From the NCBI GenBank assembly GCA_036897485.1, contig JAYMTF010000445.1, forward strand, positions 1 to 36,173: a DNA stretch of 36,173 nt, read 5' to 3'. Both the position numbers and the translations under genes were made by a program. Below the pieces are notes generated by a model. It was not told where the DNA came from. It made no database searches and saw nothing but the letters and a program-made list of their open reading frames with translations. The stretch comes from Pelargonium nanum. Lineage: Eukaryota; Streptophyta; Magnoliopsida; Geraniales; Geraniaceae. Within the stretch, counting starts at the first letter, position 1. Each line of letters begins with the position of its first letter. Below are positions 10,324 through 25,383 of the stretch, piece by piece.

Positions 10324-13180
10324 TTATACCATGAACAAACCTTGCTCCACAACAGGATTTTCAATTGGATATTCACAGTACTTGTCACTGTGAAGCCCCA
10401 ACTCATCATAACACTGGCTCTGGAGCTCTGCAAAAAACTCAGGATTGTAGTAGCAGTAGTCCGAAAACTCCACATTCTGTGGTGCAAGTGGAATACTCTT
10501 CGTATCGTTGTATTCTTGAACCATGTTTTTCTTCACATAATGCAGGTTTGGTTCGCTCAAGACGGGTTCTTGCACGAAAGGCTCCCACTTAGTCATGCAA
10601 GCAACAGCCTCGAGAGTCTCTGGATTCATCGCAGGGAGAGGAATGGAGCTCAAAGCGCTTCCCATAGCGTCGTTTTTGCTGTACTTGTCTCGTTCGGGAA
10701 AAGAAACCTTGGGGTTAGCTTGGAAGTGATGTTGTGGATCAGCCAAAGGATATGAAGGCTCATGAAGAGCTTGCTGTCCTGGTTCCCATAGCTGATGCAT
10801 CCATTGCTCAGTACTTGGGAGTGTGGACTCAAGTGATTGATACTTGATATCCATATCCATGTCCTGATCAGGAGCTAACTTGAAAGGATGGATTGGACCC
10901 ATTTGGTAACTGATGCTCGCGTCTTGATGGAGATCCGCGAATTCAGTTGTCAATGCTGTTTCGGGTTCTGTCACGGGCAAGAAGGAAACAATACCCTCTA
11001 AATGATCATTTTCAAGAACATTTGGTCCCATGGTGTTGACAGGCATTGTGTACTGCACATTGTTTTGGTCTACTGCACTTGTGTTTTGAAGCCCAAAACT
11101 TGCTGCAGAATCATTGGAAGAGAAGTCCTGATGTTGCTTTTGAGTCTCTTCCTTTTGCATCCTGCTCAAGTAGAGTCTGTATTTCTGCAAAAAACAAAGC
11201 ATTAGTTTGGACCAAAAACACTTGTGCACATTCAATACTATTGAAACTTGACCCCAACCCAAAAGATTAAACTGATAAGTGGAAAGCCCGACTAGTATAT
11301 CGACGGACAATAGATTTCAACGTGGGATACAATAACACTCCTTGCATGTGAACCAAGAAGGGAGGCAACAAATAACGGGTCACTAGACCCAAACCAAACC
11401 ATCTCAGATACCTTGTTAAACTTGACTCCAACCCAAAAGCTTAAGAGCCAACTCAACTAAAAATTTAACCTAATAGGTAGAAGTCCCAACTTGTATGTCA
11501 AGTGGCAACAAACTTCACATTATTTCGATGGGTGATACATTAGCACCCCCTCACGTGCAAGTTGTATAACACAACAGACCCTGCACGTGGACCAAGAAGG
11601 GAGACAACAAAAATGGGTAACTAGGCCCAAACCAAACCAGCTCTGATACCATATTAAACTTGACTCCAACCCAAAAGCTTAAAAACCAACTCAACGAAAA
11701 GTTTTAACCAATAGATGGAGGTCCTAACGCGTATATCAAGTGGCAACGAACTTCACCTTCTTTCTATATGTGATATCCCTCACTTGCAGTCCGGATAACA
11801 CATCGGACCTTGCACATGAACCAATAAGGGAGGCAACAAAGCTACCACTAGACCAACACCAAACCAGTTTTGATATTGTGTTAAGCTTAACTGCAACCCA
11901 AAAGCTAACACATAGAATTTATCACTTCTCCATTGTATAGTTCTCTTTTCAGTGTCAAGGATTTTACAGAAATGGCTACAAGAAACTATATGATGGCTTT
12001 ATTTTTGAATAACCTATGGTTGGAATGAGATTTAAAGAGAACTACCTACCTGCAGGTGGCTTGCAACATTTTCTCTTGTCAACCCAGGAACATTCATCAG
12101 CTTAAGTACTTTCTTAGGGCCAACTTCTGCCACAAGAATGGTTACAAAGATTCCATTAACAAAACATAACAAAGCTCACACAAAGAAAATGAAACTCACA
12201 TATACAAGAAGTGAAAAAAAGTAGTTAATTAGTACTCACTGTCAAAGCCAATCTGGTTCACAGCATCAACAAACTTCCTATGAAGATCAACAGACCAAAC
12301 CACTCTAGCTTTCTTGGATGTTAAACAATCAACCACCCCTAAATCATCAACATGCCTTTTGTTTTCCGAATCTTTCCTTCTCTTGATCGCGCCCAAATCA
12401 CCCCCGTGAAGCAAGTACTTGTCCTCAAGATTGTCCAATCCATTTATCAGCATTTGAATATCAGCTCCTCTATGTTCAAGACTCTCAATGTCCCTGACCT
12501 CATGTATTTTCTTCCTCACAACATGTTGCCATATGTTCCTGAGTTCTTTCATTTTTACGGGTTTAAGGAGATAGTCACATGCTCCATGTTGAACACCTTC
12601 CATCACTTTGCTTGTTTCCCAATCAACAGACATCACTAGACAGTTACAAAGAGTAGATGTATTAGATAAAAAAATGAGACTGAAAGATAAAAGTTTTCCC
12701 GAACGAGAGAGGTTAGAGGACTGACTGATAACAGGAAGATCCATCTCAAGTCCAACATGTTCTAGGAGCTTGAAGCCATTCATATCAGGCATGTTCACAT
12801 CACTAATCACAATATCGAAACCATCTCTTCTTTCGCGAAGCATGGAAAGAGCCTCCCTTGCTAAAGAGCATGTGGTTACTGCAAAAGGAAGCAAATAAAG
12901 AACAAGATGATCAATTCAATACCACGATTGTATCATCTTCAGACAGTTTTTGACAACAAGAACAACAATCCCACAAAACTTGACATGGATCACCATATAC
13001 AAATACCAGAAATAAACCAGGAAAATATTTAGAGAGTTGAGGAGGACCTTGGTAAGAACATTTCTTGAGCATCTTCTCAAGGATCTTGAGCCAAGTAAGA
13101 TCATCATCAACCACGAGAACCCGAAGACCAGCAGGAAATGCATCAGTTCTTGATGGGAAAGATCCACTCTCAATCATCAT
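10324..13180 (-). CDS. ARR11: Type-B two-component response regulator, ARR11-like
   Basis: Five coding exons in transcript order: 13180-13048, 12878-12726, 12635-12240, 12126-12050, 11184-10324 (539 aa). Residues 19-135 are a receiver domain: acidic pair Asp25/Asp26, phospho-acceptor Asp71 in ISDVNMPDM, Ser98 and Lys120 in LLKPV, so phosphorelay chemistry looks intact. Residues about 203-260 are a GARP/Myb-like DNA-binding domain (KKARVVW...VNQIGF...[20 protein letters not shown]). A KRRK cluster at 180-183 may aid nuclear import. The remaining roughly 280 residues, rich in Gln, Pro and acids, are the usual divergent activation region. In the family, cytokinin-activated phosphotransfer proteins phosphorylate the receiver and release transcription of target genes. 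The linker and receiver words ([25 protein letters not shown]) fit ARR11 best. Odd point: Trp101 sits where relatives have Gly. Intron 4 carries a TRIM array. Confidence 0.93.
11241..11909 (-). mobile_element. Tandem TRIM array in ARR11-like intron 4 (fossil)
   Basis: Non-coding LTR-type miniature element in alternating order: LTR (about 11241-11325), internal, LTR (from 11415), internal, LTR (from 11652), internal, truncated LTR (11880-11909). Full units are about 237 and 228 bases. Each LTR starts with a version of 'aacttgactccaacccaaaag'. Internal segments end in 'ctctgatacca', the complement of the initiator-Met primer-binding site used by plant LTR elements, and one begins with a polypurine complement ('ccccctcacgtgc', from 11545). 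The orientation is therefore minus, the same as the host gene. Copies differ noticeably, so it is old. Tandem LTR-sharing arrays are known for TRIMs and arise by unequal recombination. Confidence 0.8.
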
Positions 13181-13446
13181 TCCCTACAAAATTATGATCA
13201 AAATTGTTTCTCAACTTCCTCTCCTTGTAAACTAGCTTTCCTTTTGAAGTGTCACTATAAGGAACAGAGAGTTTTGAAAATGTTACTCGCTTATCACACT
13301 TCTAGCTTTGCTTAGGTAAGTCTACAGCTAGCTCCACTGGTCCTGCAACCAAGCTCTTCTACTGTTAAATAAGCTCAAGTATAAAGACAAGTGCCAAATT
13401 CCATATAGTCCTTAAACTGATCAATCACTTTACAATTATATGGGTC

Positions 13447-13466
13447 ATATATATATATATATATAT
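13447..13466. repeat. (AT)10 microsatellite upstream of ARR11-like gene
   Basis: Ten perfect AT repeats, about 270 bases upstream of the start codon on the minus strand. Likely length-polymorphic. Confidence 0.9.
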
Positions 13467-14105
13467 TCAGAAAAAAAAAGACTCACCCTTATAGCTTCTG
13501 TTTGTTTTTGTGCATTTGAGCAATGAAAAGTAGCATAACTTTTTTGTGATCATAGTGCAAGCAACATATAGTCATCAATGGCACAAATTTATGGTCCAAA
13601 ACTACAATATCAGCAAAAAAAAACTCATTCAAAGAAAAGAAAAAAAGAGAGTATCAACCATGAAATGTTGATATTTGGAAGCATCAATGAGAGGAGTACA
13701 ACTAATTTTTTCTCTTTGGGTGAAACCATACACTTGTTGGTTCTCCAAATGCAAAGAGCTAAAGTTTCACACACACCTCCAAATATTATATATGTGGAGT
13801 TGGTTTTGGCTATAGGATTGGCATAATGGTATTGGTGAAAAACCAAAAGGAGGACATTTCTTTTTTCCTTCACTAGCTCCAACTTTCCTCTGAGGTGAGT
13901 GGATTGGTCCCATTATAAACATTCTTAATTATATCATATTCTTTTCATTAAAAATGAGAGTGGAGATAGAGAAGTGCACATTCTCAAGAACTTAACTGAC
14001 AGTTGTCATCATATGATGTTCCTCTGCTAATCCTTGATTAGCCACTGCTAATCGTGATCCGGCGACGTGTCATTTTCCCATTGGACACATTTGTAAATCA
14101 AGAAA

Positions 14106-14362
14106 AAGGCTTATAATTGAGCTTTTAACTATCAGTTTAAGCTTTTATTTGAGATGATTATTTACATGATATTAGAGCATTGGTGACAAAAAGTCCCTAG
14201 TTCGAGTCCTACCACCAACCATATTAAATTCTAGCACAAGGTAAGAAGTGGACCTGTGCATAGACCACTTGCAAAGCAAAAATGGACTTGCATGTGAGAA
14301 TATAAAACTATTATTGGGCCTTCAACAATCAGCGCAAGCTTTTAGTTGAGATGATACTTTAC
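14106..14362 (+). mobile_element. TRIM element (fossil)
   Basis: A short non-coding LTR-type element. Related terminal pieces lie at about 14106-14165 and 14300-14362 ('aactatcag..aagcttttatttgagatga' and 'caacaatcag..aagcttttagttgagatga'). The left one is followed at 14167-14178 by TGATATTAGAGC, a decayed match to the plant initiator-Met primer-binding site TGGTATCAGAGC. A purine-biased 'cttgcatgtgag' precedes the right one. No protein-coding part. Divergence between the termini suggests an old insertion. Confidence 0.65.
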
Positions 14363-15659
14363 GATAATTATGCTGAAATCAATAATTTAGCATAGGTTTT
14401 GCAGTGTCTAGATTATAAGGGCTTTTTAGGGGTATAGAATGTTAGATAAAGGGATGTGTAATGTAATGTACTAAAAAAGGGGTGGAAGAATCAAGAATGT
14501 TTTGTCAAGAAACATTACTAAATTGGTAGTGGAAACTGGGAGGCATAGAAACAAAGAAAATTTTTAGATACCCATTTTCATTTATGGCCTAGACAAGCCT
14601 CTAGTATTAGTAGAGACCTTGAAATTTTCATGGGTTTTTATTTTTGTTTTGCTTTTTAGGTGTATGGTGATTAGGGAGATTCTTTTTTCTTCTCAATTAC
14701 TCATCTTGCTTTTTTCTTTTTCATGTTCTCAAATTTTGTGTTTATATATTATACTAATTATTGTTGATAAAAAGTAGGTTCCACAAACCTCTAAATGTGC
14801 TTCTCCTGCCTAATTATCCACTGAGTTAGCTACTTCTACATGTGTCCTCAACAGATGCATTGATTAATAATGGATTTATAGTTTAATAAGCTTAATTTTA
14901 GAAAGTGAAACTTTCTAAAAAGCATTTAATTTCATGTATTTCTTGTTTATTCTTTAATCTAGTATATATGTATGTAAACCTTTTGGTAGAGTTGCATGTA
15001 GATATTTTGTTGAATGCTTAGTGCCAAAGTAAACAACAAATTATGATGGTAAAATGGTACTCTTTTTTTTTTGTTTAAAAATAATTCTCACCATATAAAT
15101 GATGAATTCATAGTAAATTGTGTTTCAATTGTTTATAGAGTTCATCATTAATCAATTGATTTTTTCATGTGAAGGGCACTTCAATAATTCAAACACTTAA
15201 TTTTGTTTAATTAAAATAGAAGACTTGTCTTGAGTTTGAACATTACTCATTTGAGTAATGAGCAGAGCATTAAATTTGAATTCTTGAGTTTAAGATATTC
15301 AAACTATAACGGAGCGCATCATTAAGTAAAACTCACGTCGTGAGCTTTGTATTTCATCTCGAGCGTGAGAGTAAGTGTCTCTACCACGTTAAATTAAATC
15401 AATACTCAATCAAGTTGAATCAAGACTCTAAGAAGCTATCCTAAACAAGAATGTGTAGAGAATCTAGAGGGAATAGAAACTCATATCAAGAGGATGTATT
15501 GATAAGATAATGATGATGTCATACTGATGTGACGAGTATAATTTGATGACATAGAGACATGGCGACGATGATATGACATTGATGTCATCAACCCCATGCG
15601 GTGATGATGTCTCCACTCCATAGCATATGAAGTTGGAGTTTAAGGGTGTTTAAGGGTGA

Positions 15660-15845
15660 TACCGAGAGCGAGTAGGGGGAGTTCATGAGGTTACCGATGG
15701 ATTGCATCTCTTCGGGGCCCTCTATCTTTGCTTATCAACATGGAGTAGCATTAGTTTGATGTTTGATCTTTTTGAAAGAGTACCATATTGGGCACGACTT
15801 CCCAAGGTTGGGTTAGGAGAGAACCATAATGTCGATTTAACCTGA
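15660..15845 (+). other. Unassigned open stretch, possible gene or repeat remnant
   Basis: A 61-codon open run from 15660 to a stop at 15843-15845, in DNA visibly richer in G+C than its surroundings. The reading includes 'SSISLMFDLFERVPYWARLP'. There is no ATG at its left end, no obvious splice partner and no family I can name. It could be part of a decayed gene, the 3' part of an unknown repeat, or chance. Confidence 0.25.
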
Positions 15846-16749
15846 GTTATCAATATTCTTTTATTGGTCTTGATGCATGATTTATGATGATTTCAGGTCC
15901 CACATTGATAAATAATGTCTTGGTTTCGCTCTCATCGAATTGTAAATTCATTTATTAAATTCTTGTTAGTTTAGTTTGTTTTCGACATAATTTATGCTCA
16001 TATTACTTTATGGAATTTTCACAATTGGTTTGAAGTTCATTTTTTTTTTTGCTTGCAAATAAATTGGAACAATTAATTGCTAGTTGTATACTTAACAAGT
16101 TTGCATTATATATGTATGCACACGCGCATATTATGTTTCTTTTTAGAATAACGAGTTGACAATATCTCTTATTCTAGGTTGTTACTTATAAACTAATGAA
16201 TTTGTTACAAACTAGTAATCTTGTACTTGTAATTAAGATGAAAGTTCGTAATTGAAAGCCACATAATATAATCAATTATTAAAATGATTCTATTGTCGTC
16301 AATTTCATACGAGATATGTGTTAAAATATAAAATTCCACTTCGATCAAATAGAAAAAATTATTGGTGTTTAAATACATTTACTTTTTCAATATCATTAAA
16401 CAAGTATTAGAGTGATAGACCAAACAAAACCTATGCACGCTCGCTTTGATCGGACCGGTTCAGTTCGAGCCTTGATTTTCGAGCCAATGTGAATATTTCT
16501 GTCTCTCTACAAAGCACTCTCCCCACATTTTTTAATGAAAATAATTTAATTAAGGCCAACTCTATTTTCAAGTACCATTTTTAGAAGGAAAAAAAAAATG
16601 GTAGCCAATACTATGATATCCTCAGCAGGTGCGGAAAATTCCCAAGCCTTGACAGGATTATTACTTTCTAGCATCCAAACAGAAACCAACTTTGACTCGT
16701 AGCTTTCTCAGTAAACCCTTCACAGAACTCCAAATTTTTTGAAAGAAAG

Positions 16750-19107
16750 ATGGGAATTTCAAGAGCATTTGCTTCAATTTTTGTACTGATTTCACTTCAT
16801 GGAACACTCTTTGTTTCCTCAGCTAATCCGGTACGGTACCAGTCTCTGCAAAAAATTGATTTTTCACATGTTTCTGTGTGTTTGGAACGATTTATCTTAG
16901 TGGGTCTTACTGTTTTTTGCTTCTTTTATTGATTTAATTTATAATCGTAATTGCTTATGGAACTGTGTTTGGTGGCCTTAATTTCTGAATTTAAAGTTGA
17001 AAATGAGTTTCATGAGAAAATATGAACTGGGTTTGTGTGCACGCTTAACTATGCAGTTTGATGAGGACCAAAGACAAGATTTTTTTTTTCCCGGAAAATG
17101 ATTGTTTTATGGAAACAAAAGTAGCATTATCTGTTAGGCTTACACAACAATCATGGGTTGAAATTGTGATTTTTTTTTTTGGTATTGAATTTATATCTAT
17201 CTTCCTCAAGAACCTGTCATTGTTTACTTCTACCAACTGATCATTTTTTATTGTATTGTGTGCTCAGGATTCTAAAGAAACTGCAACTCGAAGGTAGTGG
17301 TTACTTCTTGGTCGATTAGCTGATAGATTATCGATTAGGTTAGCCAAAATGTTAGATTTTCATGGGATATCAATGCAAAGTCTTAAACAGAACCGATATT
17401 TACTGAATTACTACCCTAATTTCTGAGTAGATTCAACGTTACACTTAGGAGTTGTTATCTAATCTTGTTATGTCCAATGCTTAGAACTCCTCAACAAGAA
17501 CAAGGACCTGATCTAGAAGTACATTGTTCCAGAGAAAGAAGTAGGGCAGCTTGGAAAATTATTGAAGATGTACGGTTAAATTGCTTTAATATCTACCGTG
17601 TTGTTGATTTGAATGGAATTATTACTTATGTTTCCATATATTTTGTAGTATTTGATGCCATTCGTGGAACAAGAACATTATCAACTGTCAAATAAATGCA
17701 GACTTCATCCTGGCAATGATCTATTCAGGGATCAGGAGCAACATAAGATTCATCTAGATGTAAATGAATGGCAGTGTGGATACTGTAAGAAAAGCTTCCG
17801 TGCTGAAAAATTTCTTGATCAGCATTTTGACAGCCGACACTACAATATTTTGAATGTTGTATGTGAAACTTGTTTCCTTGTCTTTACATGTGCGGGATAT
17901 TCTTCTTATTTTCTCTAAAAAATTTAGCTTTATTGTGTAGGGAATTGCCTTCTTTGCTTCCATAAAAAAATGGTTCATAGCATTTTCGCATGACAAAATT
18001 TAAATGAATTCAGGGTCAAAGCAAGTGCCTTGCTGATTTATGTGGAGCATTGAATTGTGATTATGTGATAAATTCCAAGTTACACAAAACAAAGTGTAAT
18101 CCTGCAGCCGCGGCACGAAATCGCCACTTATGTGAGGTTGGTTGTTGCCACTTTCACTGCTTCTATGGTTGATTCTTGTATTAACCTTTCTCAGTATCCC
18201 TTTGTATTATTATTTTGTTGCAGAGTCTTGCAGATAGCTGTTTTCCTCTTAATTTAGGCCCCTCAGCAAGCCGGCTCCATGGTATCCATCTAATTTAATA
18301 TGATTTTTTACTTCCTGCAATAATTTAATATTACATACCCAGAAGTGTTCTTTTATTTGCTTAAAAAAATTATTTCCCTGCTCCAACCTATGATAACAAT
18401 GCTGGTTACTGGTAGAGTTGTTTCTGCGCCAATTCTGTGATGCACACACTTGCTCGGGAAGAAGAAAACCCTTTCCTAGAGGGGGCAAGGTAAGACTCCT
18501 CTTCCTCTATTCAGTAATTTGAATCGAAGGGGTATTGCTGAAATTTGCTGTCAATAATACAAACTGGTGTGCATATTTGATCATGTTCCAATTTGGCCGA
18601 ATGCATAATTGCTATGCCAACAGTTCTGTGCCATACATGGTCATGGTATACATTTGTCACACGCCATAAGTCCACGCCTTTTTTGCTTGTTGGTTTGGCT
18701 GTGTATTCCATGTAGTTCTTAAGCTTATACGGTTCCAGCCCACCTGTTCAAAACTGTTAAGGATATTTTGTTTGATCTGGTTAACTTTGTGCTCTTTTAG
18801 TGTGTGTACTTGTTCCCTAATACGTTTTGCTTCTTGACATTTTGTGTCTCCTTATTTCATCTATGCAGAAGCAAAGTAATATATTCTACCTGGCTATTTC
18901 TGTGCTGACTTTGATGATGCTCCCCCTTTTCTATGTTGTTGCTTATTTGTACCAAAGGTATCATTTCTTTCTCCTTTTTATTTCCAGTTCAATATTGATT
19001 TATAAACAGTTACATAATTCTCTAATGTATTTTGCAGGGAAAATCGGAAAGGACGCCAAGAGTTGAGGCGCATCCCACAACTAGGACGGAAAACGAAACC
19101 CTCATAG
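16750..19107 (+). CDS. Signal-peptide C2H2 zinc finger protein with C-terminal membrane span
   Basis: Nine exons join in frame to 270 aa: 16750-16830, 17268-17293, 17485-17569, 17649-17855, 18014-18136, 18224-18281, 18416-18489, 18869-18957, 19038-19107. Residues 1-25 form a classic signal peptide (hydrophobic ASIFVLISLHGTLFV, then Ser-Ser-Ala). Residues 107-128 are one C2H2 finger (Cys107-X2-Cys110-X12-His123-X4-His128, with Phe114 and Leu120 at core positions). About ten further Cys lie outside the finger, including KCLADLCGALNC and QFCDAHTC. Residues 222-244 are a single membrane span, followed by a basic tail (RENRKGRQELRR). Predicted topology is therefore type I, with the finger in the lumen or outside the cell, unlike DNA-binding C2H2 factors. 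I recognise it as a conserved plant type but know no function. Its exon pattern, all with good splice sites, supports a real gene. A 3' UTR intron (19111-19500) is possible. Confidence 0.87.
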
Positions 19108-20399
19108 TTGGTATATTTTCATATTCATTAATTTAAGGAGATTTCATTTAGATGGACATGATGGTAAAGTATTAACATGCATATCCAGCTTGGGTACCAA
19201 CATTGAGGCTACGCCCTTTTAGGTCATATATAATTAACTGGTTGTATAGTCATTCAATCATCCGCTTAGAGGGTATTACATGAAGAATAAGAAAAAGCAT
19301 CCTATTGAGGCATGCTGTTGGTATAGGACACTGTATATGACGTGTGCTTACCTTAAAAGCCTCCGCAGCGTGTGTAAACATATCGGGCTCTTGAGTGGCT
19401 TTGAGCTGGAGCACTCCGTGTTCGTCGTTTCCTTTAATTGAGCGGATTGTGACAGTAAACCTTGTGATCATAAATGTTTAAATAGGATTGTTTTGTTGCA
19501 GGCCAGAATGGTAGAGCGATGATCAAGCAGGCTGACCGATGAAGATTGATGACTAAATATATGATTTGTATTTGCTTACAATCTCCATTGAACGGACTCT
19601 TGTGAAACGACACTTGTATAGGAAGGATCGGAGTATAGGATTGCATTAGAACAGAGAAAAGAAAGCAAATACATTCTGTGCATTCGAGTTCGTGATGTAA
19701 CATGTTCTTCCTTAATAAGTAGCTGTGTTAATGAAACAGAAAAGATGTATACAGTACAATTGTGAACCATACATACATATAATGTTGTTGTTGATGGATC
19801 CTTGCATTGGTCTTGTTTGTAATTAGTGTATCTCCCAAAAGTGTAATAAGCTTCTTGTGCCACACATATCTATAGCATCAATGAGAGTTGAATTTTCATT
19901 GCTACTCCACATTTTTTTTTTTGAGAGCAAGAAGATTTGCTATTATTAATTCAAAGAATCCATAAGAATTCCAGCATTCAAATCAATAGGACAGGAAGAC
20001 CCAAGCCAACTATCTAATCCCAAAACATTGCAAGACGATCTAGCTAATAAATGGGCCGTTTCATTTGTTGACAGGTGAACAAAGACAATCTCCAAACTCA
20101 GAAAAGCTGACGAAAATGACATAATGTCACCAATAACAAGACCCAAGGCACTAGAATCCTCCCCTTCAGTCTTAATTGCATGTATAACCATACTTGCATC
20201 AGACTCGATAATCATATAGTCCCATTCCCGAGTCTTTAACCATGATAAGGCCTCTCGAATTGTAAGCGATTCTATGCAAAAATATGTTCTTCCTATTATT
20301 TTGGTGGTGACGTGGCCTTAGTGGGTGACAATTGTGCATTGCTAATAAGCTTCCTATTACTTTTATTAAATACTTTAGAGAGTATCCTAAACAACAGAA
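19108..20399. other. 3' flank of C2H2 gene up to tRNA-Arg
   Basis: Probably holds the C2H2 3' UTR. A plausible acceptor (ttgttgcag, ending 19500) followed by 'gccagaatgg' could mark a 3' UTR exon paired with a donor at 19111. The stretch 19912-20278 is a LINE remnant on the minus strand. Minus-strand open frames at 19250-19863 show no family resemblance. Confidence 0.5.
19912..20278 (-). mobile_element. 5'-truncated LINE 3' end with RNase H-like domain
   Basis: On the minus strand, residues encoded from about 20278 to 19946 read as the end of a plant RNase H-like (RVT_3) domain: an acidic helix (ESLTIREALSWLK), the catalytic-type IIESDAS, and NETAHLLAR near the end. An A tract follows on the minus strand (T run at 19912-19922), as expected for the 3' end of an L1-type LINE. 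Upstream reverse transcriptase is absent, so it is a 5'-truncated dead copy. No target duplication was found. A fragment of a standalone RVT_3 gene is the alternative. Confidence 0.65.
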
Positions 20400-20472
20400 G
20401 CACCCGTGGCCTAATGGATAAGGCATTTGACTTCTAATCAAGGGATTGTGGGTTCGAGTCCCACCGGGTGTG
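20400..20472 (+). tRNA. tRNA-Arg(UCU): tRNA-Arg (anticodon UCU)
   Basis: A 73-base intron-less cloverleaf. The acceptor GCACCCG (20400-20406) pairs with CGGGTGT ending 20471, including one G-U at the tip, leaving discriminator G20472. The D arm is GCC..GGC. The anticodon stem TTTGA/TCAAG encloses loop CTTCTAA with anticodon TCT at 20432-20434. The T arm GTGGG/CCCAC encloses TTCGAGT. Internal A box TGGCCTAATGG and B box GGTTCGAGTCC are near consensus, a CAA-type start context lies just upstream, and a T5 terminator follows. It decodes AGA (and AGG by wobble), and the stems suggest it is functional. U34 of this isoacceptor is a known Elongator target. Confidence 0.95.
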
Positions 20473-20473
20473 C

Positions 20474-20478
20474 TTTTT
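20474..20478 (+). terminator. RNA polymerase III terminator of tRNA-Arg
   Basis: Five T residues one base after the mature tRNA 3' end, the usual Pol III stop signal. Confidence 0.85.
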
Positions 20479-21084
20479 ATTTTGATCACCTTCATAAGTT
20501 TTTGTTCTGATCCGGTCTCCCAATCATTAATTTTAACTGACGTGGCAATTTTTATAGAAGGTTTTTTTGTAGGCATGACAACGTTTTTCTTTCCGAACGA
20601 ATTGGAACGTTAATGACATTTGAGTTGATAACATTTACTAGCTGAGAGACAAAATTAACATACTATCATGACATTTTATTTAGAATATTTTTGTTGATGT
20701 GACAAGTTAACTAAATTTACGAATAAGACTATTTAAGACCAAAATTGCATAGTTGTGAAATCAGATCAACGTGACAACTTCATCCCTTGATTATACATTT
20801 TGTTCGAAATAAGATTTTTACATTTAGTTAACTTAACTTAAGCATCATGTAGTTATGGAACATTTTCCTAGATTTTATTGGGCAAAGAGTAGTTCATCTA
20901 TTTGGAAAATAGAATATACACATAGCAAGAGAATACTCAAATAGTCTTCAGAGAAAGGTGAACTAAAAATATGTATAAAAAAGTCAGTTAATTGAAAACT
21001 AATTTTAAAAACCATATCTCCAAAACACAGATTACAAAATTTTGTTACAACAGACACCAGTAGTCCAAGTATGTGTTCTTCTTA
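20479..21084. other. Spacer between tRNA-Arg and ELP3 3' end
   Basis: About 600 AT-rich bases, presumably including the ELP3 3' UTR read from the minus strand. I see no gene, repeat family or structured element. Confidence 0.6.

Positions 21085-25383
<4,299 letters not shown>

Larger units (their letters stand above)
13181..16749. other. Long intergenic region between two divergent genes
   Basis: About 3.6 kb containing the ARR11-like promoter on its left and the C2H2-gene promoter on its right. It holds an (AT)10 microsatellite at 13447-13466, a TRIM element at 14106-14362 and a GC-richer unassigned open stretch at 15660-15845. The remainder (13500-14100, 14370-15640, 15850-16700) is AT-rich with no convincing gene. 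The open frames at 13578-13826 (+) and 13625-13882 (-) overlap each other in simple sequence and look accidental. Confidence 0.6.

Noticed and set aside
10243-10755. Plus-strand open frame of 170 codons
   Set aside because: It lies opposite ARR11-like exon 5, whose own frame continues the conserved GARP domain. No domain is visible in the antisense reading.
13578-13882. Overlapping open frames on both strands near 13.6-13.9 kb
   Set aside because: They overlap each other, include A-rich low-complexity codons and have no domain or promoter support.
20199-20576. Minus-strand open frame of 125 codons across the tRNA gene
   Set aside because: The central GGTRTHNPLIRSQMPYPLGH reading is the antisense translation of the tRNA-Arg itself, a familiar database artefact. 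The left end is LINE sequence.
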